Origin: Cellulosimicrobium funkei
GTDB taxonomy: Bacteria > Actinomycetota > Actinomycetes > Actinomycetales > Cellulomonadaceae
Length of the DNA: 64,000 bases
Direction: 5' to 3'
Assembly: GCF_001019615.1 (NCBI RefSeq)
Contig: NZ_JNBQ01000008.1
Coordinates: 1 to 64,000, forward strand
A program made the translations under genes and the position numbers. Below the pieces are notes generated by a model. It was given only the letters and a program-made list of their open reading frames with translations, searched no databases and was not told the DNA's origin. The first letter of the stretch is position 1. Each line of letters starts with the position of its first letter. This document shows positions 16,392 to 25,852 of this stretch, one piece after another.

Positions 16392-17372
16392 TCACCGGGT
16401 GCCGGGCGCACCGCCCGGACCGCCGGGCCCGTCCGCGCGGGACAGGCGTGCGGCCAGGTCGGTCGCCGTGCCCAGGAGGCGTTCCCAGACCGCGGGGTCG
16501 AGCAGGTCGAGCGCGCGCTCGCTGAAGAGGAAGAGCCGGTCACCGGACACCTCGGCCGCGAGCGGGAGGGGGCCGCGGACGAGCATCTCGACGATCTCCG
16601 GGGTGAAGACGGCGCGCGCGGTGCCGGTCGCGGACCGCACGGGTCCGTAGGCCTGGTGCCGGTCGCCGAACGGGCCCTCGACCGGCAGCTCCCACACGCG
16701 CTCGACCCCCCGCGGCGCCCGCGCGCCCCGCATGCCCCGGGCGGGCATCGTCTCCACGACGACGCGGGGCAGCGTGCGGTCGAGGGCGACCATGGCGTAG
16801 GTGAACGCGAAGGGCTCGCCGTCGCGGTAGCCGGCGCTGTACGTGTAGGTCGCGACCTCCACGGTGCGCGGGCCCCGCGTGCGGACGACGTTCCGGGCGA
16901 TGCGGAGGATGCCGACGTCGAACGCCCCGCTGGGCCGTGCGGGCTCGTCGACCTGCGGCTCGACCTCGAACCCGTTCGCCACGGCGAACCTGCTCAGCCG
17001 GTAGGCCAGCGCGTGCTCCCGGGCGGACGACCCCCGCACGCCCCGGGCGACGAGGAGACCGACCGCGAGGACGCCGGCCGCCACGAGCCCGACGGCGACC
17101 GGGACGGCGACTCCGGCGGCGACGAGGCCGACCACGACGAGGGCGAGGACGGCGCCGACGACGAACACCGCGAGGGCGAGCAGGAGGACGAGGAGGGTGG
17201 TTCCGAGCACCCGGGCGAGCACCCGGGACGCCACCGAGGATCTCGTGCGCGCTCGTCCCGCACGCGCCCGGCGACGGAGCTCCCGGTGGTGCGCGCGCAC
17301 AGCCGCGCGGTCCACGGGCTCCACGAGGGCTCGCGTGTCCAGGGTCACGTCGGGCGGGGGAGAGGCGCTCAC
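16392..17372 (-). CDS. Membrane protein of unknown function
   Basis: A 326-residue protein. Residues 1-48 are basic and cytosolic. Two strong hydrophobic segments follow at about 55-80 and 85-108. The remaining 215 residues form a soluble domain with beta-rich segments (VEVATYTYSAGYRDGEPFAFTYAMV and LPRVVVETMP). The overall plan, two membrane helices near the N-terminus and a cytosolic domain reading DGEPFAFTYAMVALD, resembles DUF3137-like proteins, but I cannot assign it firmly. The start is GTG at 17372. It lies 65 bases upstream of valS on the same strand. Confidence 0.7.
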   Translation of the reverse strand: MSASPPPDVTLDTRALVEPVDRAAVRAHHRELRRRARAGRARTRSSVASRVLARVLGTTLLVLLLALAVFVVGAVLALVVVGLVAAGVAVPVAVGLVAAGVLAVGLLVARGVRGSSAREHALAYRLSRFAVANGFEVEPQVDEPARPSGAFDVGILRIARNVVRTRGPRTVEVATYTYSAGYRDGEPFAFTYAMVALDRTLPRVVVETMPARGMRGARAPRGVERVWELPVEGPFGDRHQAYGPVRSATGTARAVFTPEIVEMLVRGPLPLAAEVSGDRLFLFSERALDLLDPAVWERLLGTATDLAARLSRADGPGGPGGAPGTR

Positions 17373-17553
17373 CGGCGAGAGGCTATCCGGGGCCGCGTGG
17401 CGCGGGCACGCGTGCCCGACCTCTGGGGCACCTCATGACAGGTCCAAGGTCCCTGGGGGTGATTGGTCATCGGCTCGTAACCTGCACGCAAAGACCCGGG
17501 TGCTCGTGGGCGCACCTCGATCTCGTCCCTCGCGCCGACCACCGGGAGCAACC

Positions 17554-19482
17554 ATGACCCTCACGACCACCGACAGCGCGTCCACGACCGCGGCGCTGCC
17601 ACCCGGCGTCGTCCTCCCGCCGGCGCTCGAGGCGGCGCTCGCAGGGTGCCCGGACCTCGTCGTCCCGTCCTCGCGCGACGAGCTGTACCGTCTCGCGCTC
17701 GGTCCCGCAGGGGGACCGCGGTTCGTCGTGGAGTACGACGCCGACGGCACGCTCGTGCCCGAGGCGGAGGTCGTGCGGTGCCGGAACGGGATCGCCGTGA
17801 ACTACCCCGAGGACTACATGCGCCGGCGCGACCCGGACTGCATGCGCATCGCCGACGACCTGCCGACCGACAAGCCGCGCTACCGCGACGTCTTCGGGAC
17901 GGGGTTCGGCCCGGTCAAGGACGAGACGCTCGCGTGGCTCGGGACCCAGGAGCTCGTCGTCGTGCCGTTCCGCGCCGGCGGGCGGACCCACGGCTACCCG
18001 TCCCTCGCCGTCTGCCCCGTCAACGCGGCGTTCTTCGCGCTCGCGCTCGTCGACCTCCAGGGGTGGGTCACGTTCGACGAGCTCGGCCCGTTCGAGCCGC
18101 GCTCGATCCTCTACGTCGCCCCGCCGTTCCGCCACACCCGTTTCGACGGGCGCCAGGTCGTCGTGCACGACCGCTCCGAGACGCTGCACGAGGTGTTCGC
18201 CTACAACCTCTACCCCGGACCGAGCGCGAAGAAGGGCGTGTTCTCGGTCCTGCTCGACGTGGGCGAGCGCGAGGGCTGGGTCACGGCCCACGCGTCGTCG
18301 GTCCGCGTCACCACGCCGTACGAGAACGAGACCGTCGTCATGCACGAGGGCGCGTCGGGCGGCGGCAAGTCCGAGATGTGCCAGGAGATCCGGCGGCAGG
18401 AGGACGGCCGGATCCTGCTCGGCACGAACGTCGTGACCGACGAGCCGTACGTCATCACGCTCGGGGAGACGAGCGCGCTCGCCCCCGTCACCGACGACAT
18501 GACGCTGTGCCACGCCGGGCTCCAGACCGGCGACGGCCGTCTGGTCGTCACGGACGCGGAGGAAGGCTGGTTCGTGCGGGTGGACAACCTCACCGGCTAC
18601 GGCCAGGACGCGCACCTGGAGCGCGCGTGCATCCACCCCGACGTCCCGCTCGTCTTCTTCAACATCGACGGCGTCCCCGACGCCACCGTGCTGCCCTGGG
18701 AGCACTCGCTCGACTCGGACGGCCGGCGGTGCCCCAACCCGCGGGTCGTCGTGCCCCGCCACCTGCTCACCGACGTCGCGGGGCCGGCGGAGGTCGACGT
18801 CCGGACCTTCGGCGCCCGCATGCCGGCCTGCACCCGGGACCACCCGACCTACGGGATCATGGGCATGACCCACGTCGTCCCCGCCTCGCTCGCGTGGATC
18901 TGGCGGCTCGTCGCGCCGCGCGGCGACAAGAACCCCTCGATCGGCGAGTCGCGGTCGGCGACGGAGGCCCTGGCGCACGGCGGCATGGTCGCGGAGGGCG
19001 TCGGGTCGTACTGGCCCTTCGCGACCGGGACCAAGGTCGCGGCCGCGAACCTCCTGCTGCGTCAGCTCGTGGAGATGGACCGGACCCGGTACGTCCTGAC
19101 GCCCAACCAGCACATCGGCGCGTACCAGGTCGACTTCGCCGCCGAGTGGCTGACCCGCGAGTACCTCGCGCGGCGCGGGGGTGGGCGCCTGCGCCCCGAG
19201 GAGCTCACCCCGGCCCGCTGCCCGCTCTTCGGGTACACGCTCACCGAGATGAAGATCGACGGCCAGCTCGTGCGGCCCACGTTCCTGCGCCCGGAGCTCC
19301 AGTCCCAGGTCGGCCTCGAGGCCTACGACGCCGGAGCGCGGATCATCACCGACTTCTTCGCGAGCGAGCTCCGGCAGTTTCTCACCGACGACCTCGACCC
19401 GCTGGGGCGGCAGATCATCGAGGTCTGCCTGCGCAACGGCTCCGTCGAGGAGTACGCGGCGCTGACACCGGTCTACTTCTAG
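17554..19482 (+). CDS. DUF4914-like P-loop protein with PEP-carboxykinase resemblance
   Basis: A 642-residue soluble protein. The central motif [16 protein letters not shown] (about residues 265-280) is a Walker A-type phosphate loop of the kind found in PEP carboxykinases. Conserved-looking stretches include [20 protein letters not shown] and [29 protein letters not shown] recognise it as the DUF4914 family, whose role is undefined. Function as an ATP-dependent enzyme or kinase is inferred only from the loop. ATG at 17554 has GGGAG upstream. It precedes the F420-dependent enzyme by 84 bases, but a hairpin between them suggests separate transcripts. Confidence 0.7.
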   Translation: MTLTTTDSASTTAALPPGVVLPPALEAALAGCPDLVVPSSRDELYRLALGPAGGPRFVVEYDADGTLVPEAEVVRCRNGIAVNYPEDYMRRRDPDCMRIADDLPTDKPRYRDVFGTGFGPVKDETLAWLGTQELVVVPFRAGGRTHGYPSLAVCPVNAAFFALALVDLQGWVTFDELGPFEPRSILYVAPPFRHTRFDGRQVVVHDRSETLHEVFAYNLYPGPSAKKGVFSVLLDVGEREGWVTAHASSVRVTTPYENETVVMHEGASGGGKSEMCQEIRRQEDGRILLGTNVVTDEPYVITLGETSALAPVTDDMTLCHAGLQTGDGRLVVTDAEEGWFVRVDNLTGYGQDAHLERACIHPDVPLVFFNIDGVPDATVLPWEHSLDSDGRRCPNPRVVVPRHLLTDVAGPAEVDVRTFGARMPACTRDHPTYGIMGMTHVVPASLAWIWRLVAPRGDKNPSIGESRSATEALAHGGMVAEGVGSYWPFATGTKVAAANLLLRQLVEMDRTRYVLTPNQHIGAYQVDFAAEWLTREYLARRGGGRLRPEELTPARCPLFGYTLTEMKIDGQLVRPTFLRPELQSQVGLEAYDAGARIITDFFASELRQFLTDDLDPLGRQIIEVCLRNGSVEEYAALTPVYF

Positions 19483-19492
19483 CGCGGCGCCC

Positions 19493-19524
19493 GGCCGGGA
19501 CCGTCGCAGCAGACGGCCCCGGCC
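19493..19524 (+). terminator. Probable terminator after the DUF4914 gene
   Basis: Bases 19493-19505 pair with 19512-19524 with a single A/C mismatch, closing a six-base loop. The hairpin begins 11 bases past the stop codon. Confidence 0.55.
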
Positions 19525-19566
19525 CGCTCGGGCGAGTCGTCGCCCAGCGCGTACTAGGGTCGGAGC

Positions 19567-20565
19567 ATGGGTCTGACGATCGGCTACGCCGCCATGCTGG
19601 AGCAGTTCCACCCGACCGAGGCCGTCGCGCTCTCGGCCTACGCCGAGGAGCACGGCTTCTCCGGCACCATGGCGGCCGACCACTTCCAGCCGTGGGTCCC
19701 GGCGCAGGGCGAGTCGTCGTTCGTGTGGAACGTGCTCACCGCGCTCGGCGAGCGCACGACGGGCGACCTCGGGCCGGGCGTCACCGCGCCGACGTTCCGC
19801 TGGCACCCCGCGATGGTCGCGCAGGCCTCGGCGACGCTCGCCGCGATGTACCCCGGTCGGCACTGGCTCGGGCTCGGCTCGGGCGAGGCGCTCAACGAGC
19901 ACGTCGTCGCGGGCTACTGGCCCGAGGCGCCCGAGCGCATCAACCGCATGTTCGAGGCGATCGACGTCATCAAGAAGCTGTTCCAGTCGGGGCTGGACAA
20001 CAAGGACGTCAAGCACTCCGGGCAGTTCTACAAGATGGAGTCCACGCGCCTGTGGACCATGCCCGAGGTCGCGCCCGAGATCCTCGTCGCGACGGCCGGC
20101 CCGGTGACGGCCAAGCGCGCCGGGCGGCACGCGGACGGCCTCATCACGGTCGGCGCGCCGCTGGAGAAGATCTCGATGCTGTTCGGCAAGTTCGACGACG
20201 GCGTCCGCGAGTCCGGTCGCGACCCGCAGGCGATGCCCAAGGTGCTCCAGCTCCACCTGTCCTGGGCCGCGACCGACGAGGAGGCGCTCGCGAACGCGAT
20301 GACCGAGTGGCCCAACGGCGGCATGAAGTTCCCCAAGGCCGACATCCGCTCACCCCACGACTTCGAGCAGATGGCCAAGCTCGTGCGCCCCGAGGACTTC
20401 GAGGGCCGCATGGTGATCTCGGCCGACCCCGACGAGCACCGCGCGTACATCCAGAAGTTCGTCGACCTCGGCTTCGACCGGATCTACCTCCACAACGTGG
20501 GCCGCAACCAGCGGGAGTGGATCGAGGTCTTCGGCCGCGAGGTCCTGCCGAAGCTGGCGCGATGA
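19567..20565 (+). CDS. F420-dependent LLM-class oxidoreductase (G6PDH family)
   Basis: A 332-residue TIM-barrel of the luciferase-like family closest to F420-dependent glucose-6-phosphate dehydrogenases and the TIGR03557 group. Typical stretches are MAADHFQPW (residues 37-45), the [10 protein letters not shown] loop (about 104-113) and [20 protein letters not shown]. It would transfer hydride between a substrate and coenzyme F420. The substrate cannot be read from the sequence. A TAGGGT box ends six bases before the ATG, so the message is probably leaderless. Its stop codon overlaps the cofE start as ATGA, coupling an F420 user to the F420 tail-adding enzyme. Confidence 0.88.
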   Translation: MGLTIGYAAMLEQFHPTEAVALSAYAEEHGFSGTMAADHFQPWVPAQGESSFVWNVLTALGERTTGDLGPGVTAPTFRWHPAMVAQASATLAAMYPGRHWLGLGSGEALNEHVVAGYWPEAPERINRMFEAIDVIKKLFQSGLDNKDVKHSGQFYKMESTRLWTMPEVAPEILVATAGPVTAKRAGRHADGLITVGAPLEKISMLFGKFDDGVRESGRDPQAMPKVLQLHLSWAATDEEALANAMTEWPNGGMKFPKADIRSPHDFEQMAKLVRPEDFEGRMVISADPDEHRAYIQKFVDLGFDRIYLHNVGRNQREWIEVFGREVLPKLAR

Positions 20566-21427
20566 CCTCCGGCGGCGCAGGCGCAGGCGTGCCCGGCGGC
20601 GGGGGTGACGCCGCGCGCCTGTCCGTGTGGGCGCCGTCGGGCCTGGGCGAGGTGCGCCCGGGCGACGACCTCGCCGCGCTCGTCGGCGACCTGCTCGCCG
20701 CGGCCGCGCCGGGCGACGCGCTCGCGGAGGGCGACGTCGTCGTGGTGACGAGCAAGGTCGTGTCCAAGGCGGAGGGCCGCGTCGTCGCCGCCGCGGACCG
20801 CGAGCAGGCGATCACGGACGAGACGGTGCGCGTCGTCGCGACGCGCGAGCGCCCGGGCCAGGCGCCGCTGCGCATCGTCGAGAACCACCTGGGCCTGGTC
20901 ATGGCCGCGGCCGGGGTCGACGCGTCCAACACGCCCGAGGGGACGGTGCTGCTGCTCCCGCTCGACCCGGACGCCTCGCCCGGGCGCTGCGGGCCGCGCT
21001 GCGCGAGCGGTTCGGTCTCGCCCGCCTCGGCGTCGTGGTCACGGACACCGCGGGGCGCGCGTGGCGCGACGGGCTGGTCGACGTCGCGATCGGCGCGGCG
21101 GGGATCGTCGTGGCCGAGGACCTGCGCGGCGGCGTGGACGCCCACGGCCGGCCCCTCTCCGTGACCGTCACCGCCGTCGCCGACGAGGTGGCCTCCGCGA
21201 GCGAGCTCGTGCGCGGCAAGACGGCGGGGAGGCCCGTCGCCGTCGTGCGGGGGCTCGGCCGGTACGTGGGCGACGACGACGGCCCCAGGGCGCGCTCGCT
21301 CGTGCGGCCCTCGGTCGACGACCTGTTCCGGGAGGGGAGCGCCGAGGCCTACGACCGCGGCTACCGCGACGGGTTCGGCGAGGGCTTCCGCGAGGGGTCG
21401 GGCGACGAGCAGGTCCCCGTCGACTGA
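20562..21427 (+). pseudogene. cofE: Coenzyme F420-0:L-glutamate ligase, frameshifted
   Basis: CofE adds gamma-linked glutamates to F420-0. The first 139 or so codons (20562 to about 20978) include [16 protein letters not shown] and [20 protein letters not shown]. The rest of the protein continues in another frame from about 20978 to 21427: [38 protein letters not shown] and a C-terminal RGYRDGFGEGF tail. One missing base near 20976-20980 (expected TCG GCC CGG, seen TCG CCC GGG) would reconcile the frames. No slippery heptamer is evident. It could be a true inactivating mutation or a sequencing error in a GC run. The start overlaps the LLM gene. Confidence 0.85.
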
Positions 21428-21492
21428 GCGGACGAGCGCGACCGGGCCGCAATCCCGTGGCTCGCGGGACGGTGGGCGGCTAGCCTGCCGGG

Positions 21493-21882
21493 ATGCTGCC
21501 CGCCGAGTGGATCCCGCACCGCCGCCCCGACGACCGCGAGCACGTGGGCTGGATCCGTCCCGACGGTGACGCCTGGGTCGCCGTCTCGCTCCTCGGGCGC
21601 GAGCTGACCGGACCGGTGGACTGGCTGGAGGCCGAGGAGGCGCTCGACGAGGTCAGCCTCGCGTGGCTGGCCGACGTCTGGATGCTCGAGCAGGAGGACG
21701 CGCCGCCGCTGCGCGTCCGGCTCGTGGAGGTCACGCCGGACGGCGTGGTCGTGCAGACCGACGACTTCGGCGCGATCGACGTCCCCGTGGAGCGCTACGA
21801 CCTCCCGTGGCCGCCTCCGCCCACGCTACGGCCGCGCCGACCGGACGACCCGGACGGTCGCGTGCTGTCGCTCGGACCGTGA
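21493..21882 (+). CDS. Conserved hypothetical protein, 129 residues
   Basis: A small acidic protein with alternating beta-like segments (VGWIRPDGDAWVAVSLLGRE and LRVRLVEVTPDGVVVQTDDFGAI) and a proline-rich end (PWPPPPTLRPRRP). I do not recognise a domain. Codon use is like that of the neighbours. TAGCCT at 21481-21486 lies six bases before the ATG, suggesting a leaderless message. It converges with the VOC gene with only 28 bases between them. Confidence 0.7.
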   Translation: MLPAEWIPHRRPDDREHVGWIRPDGDAWVAVSLLGRELTGPVDWLEAEEALDEVSLAWLADVWMLEQEDAPPLRVRLVEVTPDGVVVQTDDFGAIDVPVERYDLPWPPPPTLRPRRPDDPDGRVLSLGP

Positions 21883-21910
21883 CGACCGCCCGGGGTGCGC
21901 GCCCGGTGCG

Positions 21911-22276
21911 TCAGCCGGCGTCCGTCGTGCCCTCGTAGAGGCCGATCTGGTTCCCGTCGGCGTCCTCGAACGCCGCCCACCAGGACGTCGGGCTGATCTC
22001 GGACTTCTCCAGGACCACGCGCCCGCCGAGCTCGCGCACCTTCGCGAGCGTGTCCTCGATCGAGTCGACCTCGACGTAGCTGCGCGGGGTCGTGAACCCC
22101 TCGGACCGCGGCGCGAGGCCGCCGCCGCTGATCTTGTTCGGTGCCTGCCACATCGGGTAGCCCTCGAAGCCGGGGACCTCGGCGATCTGCCAGCCGAACA
22201 GCTCGCCGTAGAACTGCGTGGCCCTGCCGCTGTCGCTCACCGGGATGTCGATGTGCGTGATGTCTCCGTGCGCCAT
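21911..22276 (-). CDS. VOC family protein (glyoxalase/bleomycin-resistance fold)
   Basis: A 121-residue single vicinal-oxygen-chelate unit: ITHIDIPVSDSGRATQFYGELFGW at the N-terminus and AAFEDADGNQIGLYEG at the C-terminus, the usual beginning and end of the fold. The metal-ligand His and Glu positions can be placed in HIDIPV and the final GLYEG. The substrate is unknown. The ATG at 22276 follows a strong GGGGGAGG; a longer start 11 residues upstream lacks support. Confidence 0.85.
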   Translation of the reverse strand: MAHGDITHIDIPVSDSGRATQFYGELFGWQIAEVPGFEGYPMWQAPNKISGGGLAPRSEGFTTPRSYVEVDSIEDTLAKVRELGGRVVLEKSEISPTSWWAAFEDADGNQIGLYEGTTDAG

Positions 22277-22362
22277 GGTTCCTCCCCCGTACCGGTGACG
22301 GGCGGACACCCGCCGTCTGCCAGCCTAAGGACCGCCGGCACCGGCGCAACAGGGTGTGCGCG

Positions 22363-23583
22363 CTAGGACTTCTCCGGGGCGGCACGGTCGCCGACCACAA
22401 AACCCTCAGGCTGCACCTGAGGCTCTGGCTCTGGCTCGGGCACCGGCTCGTCGGCCGTCTTGCCGTCCGGTACGGCCGGGTCCGCCGTCCCCACCGGTGC
22501 GGCGTCCGGGGTGGGGCCCGGCGTCGGGTCGTGCCGCGGGACGTCGTCGCCGGAGAGCCAGCGCAGCCAGCCCGAGCCCGGGTCGGGCTCGAGGACGAGC
22601 GCGCGCACGAGCAGCGTGAGCGGGATGGCGAGGATCGCTCCGAGCGGCCCGATGACGAAGGTCCAGAACACGACCGAGACGAAGCTGAGGGTCAGGCTGA
22701 GGTTCACCGCGTCCGCCACGAACTTGGGCTGGACGAGCACCTGGAGCACGACGTTCACGACGCAGTAGACCGCGACGACGGCGAGCGCGAGCTGCCACCC
22801 CCCGACGACGAACGCCATGATCGCGGGCGGGACGAGGCCGAGCACGAAGCCGATGTTCGGGACGAAGTTCGTGACGAACGCGAGGATCGCCCACACCGTC
22901 GGCGCGGGGACCGAGAGCAGCCACAGCGCGACGCCGTCGACGATCGCCACGACCGCGCCGAACGACGCGTTGACCACGAAGTAGCGCCGCACCCCGCCGC
23001 TGAACCGGGTCGCGCGGTCGATGGTCGCGGCGCGCTCGGCGCCGAAGACGGTCGTCGCGGTCGAGTACCGCGCGGCGTCCGCCGCCAAGAAGATCGCGTA
23101 GGCGAGCACGAAGAAGAAGGCCGTCGCGATGCCGAGCGCCATGCCCGACACGTTCCCGGCGAGGCTGAGGACCCGGGCGGGCTCCAGCCAGGACGTCGCC
23201 GCCTCCGCGACGTCCGCGTCGATCCCCACGGCGGAGAGCTGGTCGACGACGTCCTCGACCGAGCGCACCAGCGCCGGCAGGTACTCGCGCACCAGGTCGG
23301 CGAACCGGAAGCCCGCGAACACGAGCATCGCGACGAGCACGGCGAGGATGAGGTAGGCGACCACCACGACCGCCGTCGTCGCGGCCCACCGCGGCCAGCC
23401 CCGGCGCTCGAGCGGGAACCGGACGGGGTGGCAGATGATGACGATCACCGCTGCGAGGAGGATCGGCGCGAGCACCTCCCGGGCCGTGTGCACGCCCGCG
23501 AGCACGACCACGCCCGCGGCGAGTGCCAGGAGCGTACGGGTGGAGGGAGGCAGCGCCGGGGCGCGCGGCGTCGTCGTGGTCAC
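22363..23583 (-). CDS. AI-2E family transporter
   Basis: A 406-residue membrane protein with seven or eight hydrophobic segments. It carries the AI-2E family end motif seen here as FVTNFVPNIGFVLGLVPPAIMA and VIGPLGAILAIPLTLL. The last 70 residues are a cytosolic Pro/Asp/Glu-rich tail with a run of PE pairs. Family members have been linked to autoinducer-2 export or Na+/H+ antiport, so the substrate is uncertain. The GTG at 23583 has a TATCGT box six bases upstream, again indicating a leaderless transcript. Confidence 0.87.
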   Translation of the reverse strand: MTTTTPRAPALPPSTRTLLALAAGVVVLAGVHTAREVLAPILLAAVIVIICHPVRFPLERRGWPRWAATTAVVVVAYLILAVLVAMLVFAGFRFADLVREYLPALVRSVEDVVDQLSAVGIDADVAEAATSWLEPARVLSLAGNVSGMALGIATAFFFVLAYAIFLAADAARYSTATTVFGAERAATIDRATRFSGGVRRYFVVNASFGAVVAIVDGVALWLLSVPAPTVWAILAFVTNFVPNIGFVLGLVPPAIMAFVVGGWQLALAVVAVYCVVNVVLQVLVQPKFVADAVNLSLTLSFVSVVFWTFVIGPLGAILAIPLTLLVRALVLEPDPGSGWLRWLSGDDVPRHDPTPGPTPDAAPVGTADPAVPDGKTADEPVPEPEPEPQVQPEGFVVGDRAAPEKS

Positions 23584-23659
23584 GCGCCGACGATATCGGT
23601 CGGGCGTCGTCGCGCACGCAGGCGTCCGCCGCGGTGCGGCCGGCGGCGCGTCCGCGCGG

Positions 23660-24253
23660 TCAGGCCTTCGCGGCCTTCGCGGCGGCCTTCTGCGCCTTCT
23701 TGAACGTGCGGACCTCCGCGAGCGACTCCGGGCTCGTCACGTCGGCGATGGACCGGCGCGACCCTTCGTCCCCGTAGTGGCCCGCCGCCTCGCGCCACCC
23801 CGCGGGCTGCACGCCGCGCTGCTTGCCGAGGAGCGCGAGGAAGATCCGGGCCTTCTGGTCGCCGTACCCGGGCAGCGCGCGCAGCCGGGCGAGGACCTCC
23901 GCGCCGGTCGGGGCACCGTCGGCGCCGGGCGCGGTCCAGATCCGGGTCGCGTCGCCGTCGTACTCGTCGACGACGACGCGCGCCAGGTCCTGGACGCGCG
24001 CGGCCATCGAGCGCCCGTACCGGTGGATGGCGGGCGGCGTCGTGGCGAGCATGACGAACGCGTCGGGGTCCGCCTCCGCCACGGCGCGCGGGTCGATGGA
24101 GCCCAGGCGGTCGCGGATCTTGCGCGGCCCCGCGAACGCGTGCTCCATCGGGTACTGCTGGTCGAGGAGCATGCCGACGAGGAGGGCGAACGCGTCGTCG
24201 CTGAGGAGCGCGTCCGCGTCGGGGTCGCCGGTGATCCAGAGCTGGTCGGTCAT
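23660..24253 (-). CDS. HhH-GPD type base-excision repair protein
   Basis: A 197-residue protein of the helix-hairpin-helix-GPD superfamily. LLVGMLLDQQYPMEHAFAGPRKI resembles the first helices of the fold, and LRALPGYGDQKARIFLALLGK is the hairpin (residues about 125-145). No iron-sulfur Cys cluster is present. The catalytic Asp cannot be placed with certainty. Such proteins remove damaged bases. The C-terminus is Lys/Ala-rich (FKKAQKAAAKAAKA). The ATG at 24253 has CATGAT six bases upstream; two other ATGs lie 9 and 12 bases earlier. Confidence 0.78.
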   Translation of the reverse strand: MTDQLWITGDPDADALLSDDAFALLVGMLLDQQYPMEHAFAGPRKIRDRLGSIDPRAVAEADPDAFVMLATTPPAIHRYGRSMAARVQDLARVVVDEYDGDATRIWTAPGADGAPTGAEVLARLRALPGYGDQKARIFLALLGKQRGVQPAGWREAAGHYGDEGSRRSIADVTSPESLAEVRTFKKAQKAAAKAAKA

Positions 24254-24336
24254 GCCGTCCATCATGGCAGGACGGCGGCGAGCACGTCCGGTCGCCGGCC
24301 TGGTGGAGCCGCGCACGGAGTCGTCGCCCGGGGCAT

Positions 24337-24346
24337 CCGTATACGG
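24337..24346. promoter_or_regulatory. Palindrome in the chitinase upstream region
   Basis: CCGTATACGG is a perfect 10-bp palindrome 150 bases before the chitinase start, in a stretch of lower GC that also contains GCGAAAGATACGC. It is a candidate regulator site only. Confidence 0.25.
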
Positions 24347-24496
24347 GGTGCTACGGACGCGTAGATCGCGAAAGATACGCAATCACCGATGGGCGCGGAT
24401 CGCGGACGCCGTAGCGTCGATCCGTCGGTCGCCCGGTGCGCCGACGTCTCCCGCACCCGGCGCCATGGACGACGCCGGCCTGGACCGGAGGTTCCC

Positions 24497-25756
24497 ATGT
24501 TCCGAAGGAAGCTGCTCACGCTCGCGACCGCGACGGCGCTCGCCGCCGGCGCGGCCGTCGGCCTCGTCGCGCAGCCGGCGTCCGCCGCGACGCCCATCCC
24601 CGACCACGTCTTCTCGCCGTACTACGAGATGTGGCTGGGCGACGACATCAGCGCCGTGTCCCAGCAGGCGGGCGCCGACCACATCACGCTCGCGTTCGCC
24701 CAGACCGAGCGGCAGGGCTCGTGCACGCTCTACTGGAACGGCGACACGTCGCTGCCGATCGCCCAGTCGATCTTCGGCGCCCAGGTCGACGCGGTCCAGG
24801 CGCGCGGCGGCGACGTCATCCCGTCCCTCGGCGGCTGGACGGCCGACGACGCGACCGAGGACGGGCAGCTCACCGAGCTGGCGGACTCGTGCACGGACGT
24901 GAACAAGATCGCGGCGCAGATCCAGAAGCTGATCACGACGTACGACGTCGAGCGCATCGACTTCGACATCGAGGCGGACTCGATCAACAGCAGCGCCGGG
25001 GTGGACCGTCGCAACAAGGCGCTGAAGATCGTGCAGGACTGGGCCAAGGCCAACGGCCGCACGTTCGAGGTCCAGTACACGCTGCCCACCACGACGCAGG
25101 GTCTGGCCGCAGCGGGCAAGAACCTGCTGCGCAACGCCGTGACGAACGGCGTCGAGGTCTCGGTCGTCAACGTCATGACGTTCGACTACTGGGAGGGCGA
25201 CCGCGCGAACATGGCGCAGGACACCGTCACCGCGACGACCGGTCTGGTGAGCTTCCTCAAGACGATCTACCCGTCGAAGACGGACGCGCAGCTCTGGAGC
25301 ATGGTCGGCATCACGGAGATGATCGGCGTCTCGGACTGGGGCGTCGGGGAGACGTTCTCCCTCGCGAACGCCGACTCGGTGCTCGCCTTCGCGCAGCAGA
25401 AGGGCGTCGCCTACCTGTCGTTCTGGGCGCTGCACCGCGACACGGGCGGCTGCGCCGGGGCGCAGACGACGCAGGACGACTGCTCCGGACTGGCGCAGCA
25501 GAAGTACGAGTTCTCGAAGAAGTTCGCCGCGTTCACCTCCGGCGCGACGGACCCGACCGACCCGACCGACCCGACGGACCCGACGGACCCCACCGACCCG
25601 ACCTGCACCGCGGCGCCGTGGAGCGCGTCGCAGGTGTACGTGGGCGGGACGACGGCGTCCCTCGAGGGGCACACGTGGAAGGCCAGGTGGTGGACGTTCG
25701 GGGAGAAGCCCGGCGCCGCGACCTGGGGGCCGTGGACCGACCTCGGCGCGTGCTGA
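24497..25756 (+). CDS. Secreted GH18 chitinase with C-terminal CBM5/12
   Basis: A 419-residue secreted enzyme that hydrolyses chitin with substrate assistance. The signal peptide covers residues 1-30 (MFRRKLL...QPASA). The GH18 barrel spans about 35-345; its active-site strand reads ERIDFDIE, with the acid at E159, D157 and D155 in place and Glu at the position usually held by the first Asp of DxxDxDxE. A Thr-Asp-Pro linker (about 349-368) leads to a CBM5/12 chitin-binding module (WSASQVYVGGTTASLEGHTWKARWW). GGAGG precedes the ATG. A hairpin terminator follows. It is the only secreted glycosidase in the window. Confidence 0.93.
   Translation: MFRRKLLTLATATALAAGAAVGLVAQPASAATPIPDHVFSPYYEMWLGDDISAVSQQAGADHITLAFAQTERQGSCTLYWNGDTSLPIAQSIFGAQVDAVQARGGDVIPSLGGWTADDATEDGQLTELADSCTDVNKIAAQIQKLITTYDVERIDFDIEADSINSSAGVDRRNKALKIVQDWAKANGRTFEVQYTLPTTTQGLAAAGKNLLRNAVTNGVEVSVVNVMTFDYWEGDRANMAQDTVTATTGLVSFLKTIYPSKTDAQLWSMVGITEMIGVSDWGVGETFSLANADSVLAFAQQKGVAYLSFWALHRDTGGCAGAQTTQDDCSGLAQQKYEFSKKFAAFTSGATDPTDPTDPTDPTDPTDPTCTAAPWSASQVYVGGTTASLEGHTWKARWWTFGEKPGAATWGPWTDLGAC
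25549..25602 (+). repeat. In-frame tandem repeat coding the Thr-Asp-Pro linker
   Basis: A nine-base unit of the type GACCCGACC is repeated about six times and encodes alternating Asp-Pro-Thr. It is the flexible linker between catalytic and binding modules and is likely to vary in length between strains. Confidence 0.8.
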
Positions 25757-25769
25757 GCCGAGAGCGCTC

Positions 25770-25805
25770 GCGGACGCCCGGTCGGACCTCCGGCCGGGCG
25801 TCCGC
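25770..25805. terminator. Terminator between the chitinase and the Ddn-like gene
   Basis: A perfect 12-bp stem (25770-25781 with 25794-25805) lies between two convergent genes, 14 bases past the chitinase stop. Confidence 0.7.
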
Positions 25806-25852
25806 CCTCCCACGGTGCACGGCCGTCGGCCGGACGACGGGGCAGGGCAGCG

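Noticed and set aside
20970-20990. Programmed ribosomal frameshift in cofE
   Set aside because: No slippery heptamer or downstream pseudoknot is evident and the family is not known to use frameshifting; mutation or sequencing error is simpler.
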